NCBI GenBank assembly: GCA_040954595.2
Contig: CM082596.2
Coordinates: 3,906,001 to 3,970,000, forward strand
Direction of reading: 5' to 3'
DNA from: Balanoglossus misakiensis
Taxonomy: Eukaryota > Hemichordata
Length of the DNA stretch: 64,000 nt
How positions within the stretch are numbered: position 1 is the stretch's first letter; each line of letters opens with the position of its first letter. Position numbers and translations under genes: made by a program. The notes beneath the pieces were generated by a model. The model was not told the origin of the DNA. It saw only the letters and a list, made by a program, of their open reading frames with translations, and made no database searches. Below are positions 22,001-28,344 of this stretch, piece after piece.

Positions 22001-23551
22001 AACTGTAACTGCTGGTTACAGACGTTTAGTGAACCTACAATCCCATAAGGCAGTGCTCACACAAGATGGCGGCGCCCATAATCTGTGTCAATCCCATAAG
22101 GCAGTGCTCACACAAGATGGCGGCGCCCATAATCTGTGTCAATCCCATAAGGCAGTGCTCACACAAGATGGCGGCGCCCATAATCTGTGTCAATCCCATA
22201 AGGCAGTGCTCACACAAGATGGCGGCGCCCATAATCTGTGTCAATCCCATAAGGCAGTGCTCACACAAGATGGCGGCGCCCATAATCTGTGTCGGAGATC
22301 GGGAAAAGACACTAGCTTGGGTGAAAAGGAGGGACAAAACCAGAATCTACTTATACGGTGCGCATGAAATATGGAAGGAAGCGAAGGCAGTCCACTATTT
22401 GAATGCCTCGAATGGAAAATTTGCTGGGAAGTTACGCGCATGCGGGTAAGATGAGCTACGCTCTTTAAGCAGTGTTACTCTCCAGATTTATTGTAACATG
22501 CATTTTCCAACAGAGTGAATGTAAAGAGCCTTTGCCAAGCCCATCAAAAGAGGAATTTTACCGCAATCTTATCCCGGATGTGGACGGACCAGAGGTACTG
22601 ATGGATGCAGACGACTACCTGCAACCTGTGTCAACAACTCTGAGTGACAGTGGCAATAGCAATGATGGCGTTCCACATGCATATACATATGTACATGACC
22701 CAGGCAGTCCTGTGGTACGTTGACTTTATCAGTATGGCAGAGACAAATCCTTTGATGGCCGTGTTTTTTGGTCAATTTTGTTTTTAATACGAAAAGTTGT
22801 CTATGCTGTATCATTTCGTGAAACATGATTAAATATTGGGGGGCGAGCATGTCTTTAGTGTTGTTTATGAAAGACAAGATCAATCAACACACATAATACA
22901 GTAAACAAGATCAGTCGCACAAACATTAAAGCCCAAGGGAGTGTCCGCTTAATACAGTTAAAAAATTTAAGGGACTGACAGAGTGGCACAGTTAGAAAAT
23001 TTAAGGGACTTACCGAGTAATACAGTTAAAAATTTAAGGGACTGACCGAGTAATACAGTTAAAAATTTAAGGGACTGACCGAGTAATACAGTTAAAAATT
23101 TAAGGGACTGACCGAGTGGCACAGTTAAAAAATTTAAGGGACTGACCGACTAACACAGTTAAAAATTTAAGGGACTGACCGAGTAATACAGTTAAAAATT
23201 TAAGGGCTTGACCGACTAATACAGTTAAAATTTTAAGGGGCTGACCGACTAACACAGTTAAAAATTTAAGGGACTGACCGAGTGGCACAGTTAAAGAATT
23301 TAAGGGACTGACCGACTAATACAGTTAAAATTTTAAGGGACTGACCGACTAACACAGTTAAAATTTTAAGGTACTGACCGACTAACACAGTTAAAATTTT
23401 AAGGGACTGACCGACTAACACAGTTAAAACTTTAAGGGACTGACCGACTAACACAGTTAAAATTTTAAGGGGCTGACCGACTAACACAGTTAAAAATTTA
23501 AGGGACTTTCATGTATTTACACTTTTTTTTTCATAGGAAAGCAATGCATAG
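938..23551 (+). CDS. EGFR: EGFR-A: EGFR/ErbB-family receptor tyrosine kinase, 20 coding exons, short C-terminal tail
   Basis: Single-pass plasma-membrane receptor tyrosine kinase of the EGFR/ErbB family. From the ATG at 938 the spliced model encodes 977 residues: a signal-peptide-like start, the last cysteines of domain II, the L2 ligand-binding domain (domain III), a cysteine-rich stretch of about 350 residues (domain IV plus the extra invertebrate module), a transmembrane helix near residues 567-590, a juxtamembrane segment with a 7-residue microexon, and a kinase domain at about 622-905 with [18 protein letters not shown] and DFG. Domain I and most of domain II are absent from this model. 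The first exon carries an in-phase acceptor at 990, so a longer transcript from exons left of the window is possible. The tail is short and lacks the NPxY and YxN docking motifs of EGFR-B. Splice junctions were read by eye; all phases agree. Confidence 0.9.
1429..1546. mobile_element. Small palindromic (MITE-like) element
   Basis: Imperfect terminal inverted repeats: CTGAAAACGGGAAAATTTCG on the left and the complement of CTGTAAAACGGGAAATTTTC on the right, with further TTTCGCG/CGCGAAA words inside. There is no coding capacity. The folding-back structure suggests a non-autonomous DNA transposon remnant; the family is not assigned. Confidence 0.5.
13283..13301. repeat. (CT)n microsatellite
   Basis: Uninterrupted CT dinucleotides in intron 1 of EGFR-A, about 130 bp before exon 2. 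Confidence 0.9.
13435..13564 (+). CDS. EGFR: EGFR-A exon 2: domain II/III junction and start of L2
   Basis: Acceptor ttccag, donor ggtaagt; phase 1 in, phase 2 out. Encodes CPG and then [10 protein letters not shown], the N-glycosylation-bearing start of the second receptor L domain. Corresponds to 40342-40468 in EGFR-B (127 nt) and to human EGFR exon 9. Confidence 0.9.
13783..13947 (+). CDS. EGFR: EGFR-A exon 3: receptor L domain 2
   Basis: 165 nt, phase 2 to 2, identical in size to the EGFR-B counterpart. Encodes the L2 strand pattern [12 protein letters not shown] followed by [13 protein letters not shown], typical of EGFR domain III, the main ligand-binding lobe. Confidence 0.93.
15726..15925 (+). 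CDS. EGFR: EGFR-A exon 4: receptor L domain 2, C-terminal half
   Basis: 200 nt, phase 2 to 1, same size as in EGFR-B. Contains [17 protein letters not shown], closely matching the conserved SLGLRSLKEISDG block of EGFR domain III, then the NPKMCY cysteine. Confidence 0.95.
16261..16393 (+). CDS. EGFR: EGFR-A exon 5: start of cysteine-rich domain IV
   Basis: 133 nt, phase 1 to 2, same size as in EGFR-B. Encodes [15 protein letters not shown], the invariant opening of EGFR domain IV (CxxxC..GCWGP). Confidence 0.95.
16569..16644 (+). CDS. EGFR: EGFR-A exon 6: domain IV
   Basis: 76 nt, phase 2 to 0, acceptor ttgattag, donor tccagtaagt. Encodes the CGLCDSQC cysteine knot. It aligns with the 70-nt exon of EGFR-B, which is two codons shorter. 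Confidence 0.85.
16781..16923 (+). CDS. EGFR: EGFR-A exon 7: domain IV
   Basis: 143 nt, phase 0 to 2, same size as in EGFR-B. Encodes [19 protein letters not shown], matching the NCIQC..DGPHCVKTCP module of vertebrate EGFR domain IV. Confidence 0.93.
17061..17145 (+). CDS. EGFR: EGFR-A exon 8: cysteine-rich region
   Basis: 85 nt, phase 2 to 0. Starts [16 protein letters not shown]; the CTGP motif marks the end of the canonical domain IV. EGFR-B has 82 nt here. Confidence 0.88.
17366..17446 (+). CDS. EGFR: EGFR-A exon 9: linker in the cysteine-rich region
   Basis: 81 nt, phase 0 to 0. Two cysteines only, with the [11 protein letters not shown] segment paralleling [11 protein letters not shown] in EGFR-B. 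It leads into the additional cysteine-rich module. Confidence 0.85.
17720..17974 (+). CDS. EGFR: EGFR-A exon 10: extra furin-like cysteine module
   Basis: 255 nt, phase 0 to 0. Repeated CxxC..C furin-like pattern ([25 protein letters not shown]). Vertebrate EGFRs end the ectodomain at domain IV; this matches the additional domain V of invertebrate EGFRs. Confidence 0.9.
18269..18540 (+). CDS. EGFR: EGFR-A exon 11: last furin-like module before the membrane
   Basis: 272 nt, phase 0 to 2. Begins [19 protein letters not shown] and continues with CHEQCQDGC. Corresponds to 37115-37395 in EGFR-B. The preceding intron, at about 18060-18240, has reiterated GGCCACTATA words that look like a degenerate dispersed repeat. 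Confidence 0.9.
18815..18944 (+). CDS. EGFR: EGFR-A exon 12: transmembrane helix
   Basis: 130 nt, phase 2 to 0. Encodes [20 protein letters not shown] followed by the basic stop-transfer residues RKR, then a charged EEK/RR juxtamembrane stretch. Confidence 0.94.
19364..19384 (+). CDS. EGFR: EGFR-A exon 13: 21-nt juxtamembrane microexon
   Basis: ACC ATG GAT ACA TTT GCA GAG between ctgcag and gtaaat, encoding TMDTFAE. It is in frame (phase 0-0), so skipping it deletes exactly seven residues just before the PLSPSG segment. The counterpart at 36201-36221 has the same length and encodes PLDTFAE, which supports a real exon. Confidence 0.85.
19671..19784 (+). CDS. EGFR: EGFR-A exon 14: juxtamembrane segment and glycine loop
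   Basis: 114 nt, phase 0 to 0, same as EGFR-B. Contains the EGFR hallmark [16 protein letters not shown] and then [11 protein letters not shown], the ATP-binding glycine-rich loop. Confidence 0.96.
19924..20022 (+). CDS. EGFR: EGFR-A exon 15: kinase N-lobe with catalytic lysine
   Basis: 99 nt, phase 0. [10 protein letters not shown] contains the ATP-coordinating lysine of [13 protein letters not shown] leads to helix C. About 84% nucleotide identity with EGFR-B by eye, so it lies outside the conversion tract. Confidence 0.96.
20168..20509 (+). CDS. EGFR: EGFR-A exon 16: kinase catalytic and activation loops
   Basis: 342 nt. Contains the [10 protein letters not shown]-type hinge (here [10 protein letters not shown]), [12 protein letters not shown] catalytic loop and ITDFGLAK activation segment, all intact. 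Only three residues differ from EGFR-B. By hand count the first 72 nt show 14 differences and the remaining 270 nt only 5, a sharp change near 20240. Confidence 0.97.
20691..20913 (+). CDS. EGFR: EGFR-A exon 17: kinase C-lobe
   Basis: 223 nt, phase 0 to 1, same as [32 protein letters not shown] and [12 protein letters not shown] are EGFR signature blocks. About 33 of 223 nt differ from EGFR-B. Confidence 0.97.
21023..21456 (+). repeat. Dispersed repeat, copy 1 (near-identical core 21233-21456)
   Basis: The 224-bp core from 21233 contains three CAAAATGGCCGCC words and matches 24305-24528 at all but two positions by eye. The lead sequence ATCAACCTGTGATTATAGCT at 21023 recurs at 24257, so copy 2 has an internal deletion. 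Non-coding; origin (transposon or segmental copy) unknown. Confidence 0.85.
21694..21791 (+). CDS. EGFR: EGFR-A exon 18: end of kinase domain
   Basis: 98 nt, phase 1 to 0, same as [26 protein letters not shown] matches the conserved C-terminal end of EGFR kinases (WMIDADSRPKF..DPQRYL). Confidence 0.95.
22038..22292 (+). repeat. Five tandem 51-bp units, each with a YY1-type site
   Basis: Units start at 22038, 22089, 22140, 22191 and 22242 and look essentially identical. Each holds CACAAGATGGCGGCGCCC, containing the AAGATGGCGGC consensus bound by YY1 in animals. Because 51 is a multiple of three, the array is open in several frames on both strands, which produces spurious ORFs. It lies in the EGFR-A intron between exons 18 and 19. 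Confidence 0.95.
22514..22714 (+). CDS. EGFR: EGFR-A exon 19: proximal C-terminal tail
   Basis: 201 nt, phase 0. [19 protein letters not shown] and [10 protein letters not shown] match the EGFR-B exon at 34055-34249 and the LMDADDY..DEYLIPQ region of animal EGFRs. Donor GTG|gtacgt; failure to splice adds VR and then a stop (TGA). Confidence 0.9.
22950..23507 (+). repeat. Tandem array of about 17 units of 33 bp
   Basis: Unit core CAGTTAAAAATTTAAGGG followed by ACTGACCGACTAACA, with GAGTAATA, GAGTGGCA and GACTAACA variants. Most units are 33 bp, some 34. It fills most of the intron before the last EGFR-A exon and stops about 30 bp short of it. A single diverged unit recurs at 24222-24251. Confidence 0.95.
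23537..23551 (+). CDS. EGFR: EGFR-A exon 20: terminal coding exon (ESNA-stop), with alternative acceptor 15 nt downstream
   Basis: After a T-run and tcatag, GAA AGC AAT GCA TAG ends the protein. A second AG (gcatag) at 23550-23551 would start the exon at 23552 instead. In the same phase this is open for 76 codons to a TAG at 23780-23782 (total 1049 residues), with a Pro/Ser/Thr-rich start (IPVTAPAPSSG). The first AG is normally favoured; which is used cannot be told from DNA. Confidence 0.6.
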   Translation, partial: ESNA

Positions 23552-23920
23552 GGTGAGGATGAAACTGCAGTGACTACGATACCAGTTACAGCTCCAGCGC
23601 CCTCTAGTGGTATGGTTCCTTCCAATTTCAATCCTTGTGCCATCCAGTGGCAGAGTCCATCTGAGGTTGCATCCGCCATGTACCAAACCAAAATGTTTGT
23701 GAAGGATTACAGGTCTTGTGACCTTTGTGTATCATTGAGATTAATAGTCTCCTTTAACCAGATTTATTACCGTTCTGTGTAGTTTTAGAACAATTACAAT
23801 TATAGTAGAAGGGTTGATTTTATTGACAATTGTTTGAAAACAATTATTGTACATATGCATTTGCATGCCATAACTGCAATGTATTTTATGAAGTGATGCA
23901 GATTGCTTTAGGATCTCTTA

Positions 23921-24072
23921 AATAAAAATATGCAAATAGTCATTTTATATAAACCTAGTGTAGTTAACAAGCTTAAGTGTTGTGTACATAAATGCAGAAG
24001 ATTATAATTTATGTATGATGGTCTTGGTAGAGTATCATTGTATTCATTAAAATTTGTCAAGTCAGTAATAAA
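23921..24072 (+). terminator. EGFR-A polyadenylation signals
   Basis: AATAAA at 23921-23926 and again at 24067-24072, 370-520 bp after the stop in AT-rich 3' UTR, with TTTTGTTATTTTGT downstream of the second. Confidence 0.6.
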
Positions 24073-24221
24073 AAGAAAATTAAACACCAGATGCTGCAAG
24101 ATGCACAAGTGTCTACACTTTTGTTATTTTGTACAATTCTAGTTTATAATTTGAAGCCAAAGTAGTTGCCATATTTTGCATTATTTTCAAGTGATGGCAT
24201 CATGGGTATATACAAACATTG

Positions 24222-24251
24222 ACTAATACAGTTAAAATTTTAAGCGACTGA
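24222..24251 (+). repeat. Orphan copy of the 33-bp array unit
   Basis: GACTAATACAGTTAAAATTT and AAGCGACTGA match the unit of the 22950-23507 array. It sits directly before dispersed-repeat copy 2, so the two repeat types are physically linked here. Confidence 0.8.
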
Positions 24252-24256
24252 ACATT

Positions 24257-24528
24257 ATCAACCTGTGATTATAGCTGTACTCAAAATTGTCTTAAAATTA
24301 AGACTTTCAAAATGGCCGCCAAATTTGAGGTTCAAAATGGCCGCCTATATCTGTGCTTAGTCTATGGCATTCAAAATGGCCGCCAAATTTAGTGACTTTG
24401 AAAATCTCTATGGTAAACATTATGTAGAAATTTTACTCATAGTTCAACCACACACACCTTCCATCCCACTTGTAGACGCGAGAGCTAAATGAATATTCGG
24501 TGTTTACCATTTATTCATTTTGGCGAGA
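24257..24528 (+). repeat. Dispersed repeat, copy 2
   Basis: Direct repeat of 21023-21456 with a shorter internal segment; core 24305-24528 is the same length (224 bp) with two mismatches. GAGAGACTTTGTCCCTTTAA at about 24649 is the inverted form of a GGACAAAGTCTCTC segment just before the copy 1 core, suggesting a terminal inverted repeat. Confidence 0.85.
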
Positions 24529-25347
24529 TTTTTACTCTCATATCCTACAAACGTGATGGTTGAATGTTGATTCACTATATATCCACATGTGCATTAGCAT
24601 AGACAGTGTAGTGAATCAAACATAATAAATGGGAAAAGAAGAGTGAGTGAGAGACTTTGTCCCTTTAAAGGTGGCCATAGTGTGCAATTTTCATATTTTG
24701 TTTATCAATTTTTTTGGTTTAATTTTTTTTTAAATTGTTCTCTCCAGCCTGGTTCCGAATATGTTTATGAAGTGCACTAATTTCAAAGAATTCATTTTCA
24801 TTCCCAGATCAAGCAACTCTTTAAAAGCACACAATTCATGGATTGTACATATGACTCCATTCTGATTCCAAAGATTTTTTTGTACGTTATATGAAGTCCT
24901 ATTCTCCACAATGTTCATCCCTCGATTCCAAAGATTATTTTTATTCCTAGATCCAAGCTCATCCAAAAACCCAATTCATGAATTATACACACATTTGTTA
25001 TTTTCATCAGATAGACAAGTTTGTTTACTTATTGAAAACTGCCTCCTTACTGCCTTATACCCTACCTAAAAAGAATGAAGGAATATTTTCTTAAATCCAA
25101 CCAAAGACAATTCAGAGAAGGCAGACCGTATTTTGTGAGCTCTGTAATCTATTTTCATGAGACGTGTAAGAAAGATTATTTTAAAGGCTTTTATGTTTTG
25201 TACAAGAAGTTATTGAGCTTACTGTAAATAAATCGGCTTACTTGTAACTTATTTCTGGTGTCAGCTTTTTGATTTATACTCAACTGTGTTAAAGTGATTG
25301 CTTTTGAGCATAGAATATTATGGGGTAATGTTGGGCCTAATTTAAAT

Positions 25348-25552
25348 AATTGCCAAGCTAAATTGTCACAAATCAAAAATGGCCGCCATGCTAATTTTCA
25401 TAATTGCCAAGCTAAATTGTCACAAATAAAAAATGGCCGCCATGCTAATTTTCATAATTGCCAAGCTAAATTGTCACAAATCAAAAATGGCCGCCATGCT
25501 AATTTAAATAATTGCCGAGCTTAATTGTCACAAATCAAACATGGCCGCCACC
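25348..25552 (+). repeat. Four tandem 54-bp units carrying ATGGCCGCC
   Basis: Units start at 25348, 25402, 25456 and 25510. Each has AATTGCCAAGCTAAATTGTC (GAGCTTAA variant in the fourth) and then AAAAATGGCCGCCATG. Intergenic, about 1.3 kb beyond the EGFR-A poly(A) signals. Confidence 0.92.
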
Positions 25553-26671
25553 ACACTTGATGTCCATTTCAATTTATTTCTCGGAGCAAGTCACATGATG
25601 GACAAAAGACTTTAGCCAGTAGATGTCACTTACATGACCCCTGAGTGACCTTACATCTTAGTATCTTTTTGGTGAGACATTCAATGCTATACACAACATT
25701 TACCCTTTAGTAACAGACAAATTCAATATTTTCTTCAAGGATAAGTTCAAGTGCACAAACTTAAAAGTATGGTGAACTTCTAGAGTTTAAACTCAAAATG
25801 ATAAACTCATACACACAAAATGCCAGGATGATAAGGTCACAAAGGGATCACACAAGTTGTCTGTTTGAGAACCAAGAATTCACATGCCTGGGTATTTGCA
25901 TTCCAAATTCAAAGGAATCAGACCAATTTAGTTTAAAAGAAGATTATTTTACCAAATGTACCAGTTTAATAATTGCGTATTAGCTAACTGTGTCCTTTGA
26001 AAGCCCCATGAGCTGCAACTTTAGGGATAATTTTAGTGAATTTATTTTAAAACTGAACTAGCAAAAACTGATGTATGTGCAAGTATTATTAACCCCTTAA
26101 AATGACCGCATATGAAAGTTTTGACCAGATAAATAATTAAGTGGTGCCCCACGGAAATATGGCCACCACCATATGAATATGCAAAATACAATGAAAACAG
26201 TGCATTCCCCCTCTTTTAATTTTACAAGCAAAACACAATCTATCCACTAGAACACAGGGAACTGATTAAATTGAATTTTCATTTATCACCGCAATATTTC
26301 ACCTTTTTTAAAAAAGCAGAAAATTTCTCTTACTACGACGATTTTGTCACAAACAGTGTTAATTTGATAAAATATCAGAAAATGTAATTTAATAGGTAAA
26401 GAATTAAAAGCCTATACAAGATTAGTGGAGATATTTATTATCAAGCTGCAGCTCACGGGACTTCAAAGCAGAAACTGAAATAGCTCTGATCATTTTAATA
26501 GTTTTCACTGGATACCTGACAATTATCTTTGAATACTGACTGACCCAGATGAATGATGCTTTTATTGTAATAGCTGAACTGTAAATTCTTATCTATCTCA
26601 AAGTTTATTTTGTGCACGAACCATTGCACAGTTCTTGAAGATTAAGAATGAGTAAGACACACACTTTCTAC

Positions 26672-26812
26672 GTAACTTTAATTAGCCCCCCCCCCCAAAA
26701 AAAATGTAGAGTTTTTAAGCAACTTTATTCTACCTCCCCTAAAAAGAATAAACAAGACTTGCACACGATAATTGAAGTAACTTTATTATCCCCCCTCCCC
26801 CCAAAAAGGCAG
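26672..26812 (+). repeat. C-run/A-run low-complexity repeats
   Basis: Three degenerate units of about 60 bp, each ACTTTA(A/T)T followed by a C-rich tract and an A-run. Confidence 0.6.
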
Positions 26813-27329
26813 AGAAGTCAGAATATTACATCAACTTGACAGTGACACTTTAAGTGAAACTTGAGAGTGGGTGCCTCACCAAGCATGGATGGAGATGTGG
26901 CAAAGTGTTAATTGATACCTTTAAGTTTGTGCAGTGTATACCACATTGTGTCCATCCTTTTAAGATTTAAAACTAATGCACACTTTTGACAATATGAAAG
27001 TACAAAGTAAAATCATACATAGAGCTTTTTATTGATACATAGATTTTTGGTGTAAAAATTTTGTTTGGCCATGAAATTTGCAAGTTACACATGAATTGGA
27101 TAACTCAAGACTTTTTCCCAGATGGAGCCTCACTTTTGTGTATTTAAATATTCTTCAAAAGTATACACTGCAAAAACTTAAATGCACCAATTCAAGTGCT
27201 TATATGGCCTAGACTAACACCAGCATGTTTAGTTTTAACACTGATAGCCAATACAATATATTATTTTATAACACACCTCATTTGTAATCTGTGTCAATTT
27301 TGCAATGACATATACAAAGTAGACCTGGT

Positions 27330-28130
27330 CGAAAAGTTTAAATGGCCGATGAAAGCACCATCTACGCATGCGCTAACCAGAAACTAAAATGGCGATGTCG
27401 TCTGCAACCGAGACTCACATATGAGAAATTTTCCTATTTATGATACTTTCGGATGAGGCGTTTATAAAACACATATCGACTGGTTGTATTCGGGAAACAT
27501 CGTGACTTTGGGACCTCTCGGGCCTGCGAGTCGCCACAAAACAGTCTGTTTTGGGGCGACTTACAGTCCAAAACAAACGTACACGTGGTTCCGTTACGAC
27601 ACTCAGGTCGGGACACTCGTTAGCAGTTTTTTCTTGGTTTTTCAGCAATAAAGTAACTAGTCTAGAAACGAACTTCTCATAACAACTACCTGTACATTTG
27701 AAGTGGTTTCAAGCCATAGCGTGGATAAGAAAGTTCTGAACTTGAAATTTTCCGAAAACAAGAATGACGCTCGTTGAAACGACAGCTCACATCTTCACAA
27801 GTTTTTCTGGGCTGACTTCGGAGACGCGTAGACGGTTCACGCACAAGTTTATCTTACCTATGTATTATGTGCTGACGTCTTCAGAGGATAGTAGGTCCAA
27901 CTCCGAAAGTGGAAGGCAAGATAGTGGGGTTTCCATCGCCAAGCCAAGAGCAGACATGAAAAGAATGAAACAAGATGTACACACAAAATGGCAGCCACGC
28001 CTCCTCGACCTCATCTCACCTCATTTGCCCCGGAAGAGTTCAATAAAAGAACCCCAAATAACGGGACCCCGTTATTTATGCAAATTTGGCAGACTAGCGA
28101 ATAGGAATGCACCATTGAGATGATTTGAAT
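27330..28130 (+). other. CpG-richer patch with an unassigned 119-codon ORF (27764-28123)
   Basis: CpG density is clearly above the surrounding sequence at about 27350-27900. The + strand ORF encodes a basic, Ser-rich stretch (SSEDSRSNSESGRQDSGVS) that I do not recognise. It could be a first exon or promoter of a small gene between the receptors, or chance. No convincing partner exon was found. Confidence 0.25.
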
Positions 28131-28344
28131 ACATAAATATGCATATATATATGTATGTTAATTGAAAGCCTTTGCGAGAGCTGTTGACGTCTTGCAGAAA
28201 ATTTAAATATCCCGGGAACATGTACACTTCAGCAAGCCCGCCCTCAGGGGCCATGTGCGGGTATTGACAGACCCTGGGAAGGTTCCAGCACACTTGTTTG
28301 TGAAAAGTGAACTTACAAGGGAACTGTAAACAAACACAACTTCA

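Larger units (their letters stand above)
24529..27330. other. Intergenic region between the convergent genes
   Basis: AT-rich. Apart from the 54-bp array (25348-25552) and C/A-rich low-complexity repeats, I see no conserved ORF, RNA gene or EGFR-related exon. Confidence 0.6.

Noticed and set aside
21840-22367. 175-codon ORF across the 51-bp array, and mirror ORFs on the other strand
   Set aside because: The unit length is divisible by three, so several frames stay open without coding. The ORF lies inside a confirmed intron.
23100-23487. - strand repetitive ORFs (VGQSLKxLTVL repeats)
   Set aside because: Read-through of the 33-bp tandem array (33 = 11 codons), not a protein repeat.
22950-25552. 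CRISPR-like interpretation of the tandem arrays
   Set aside because: Units are head-to-tail with no unique spacers, and this is an animal genome.
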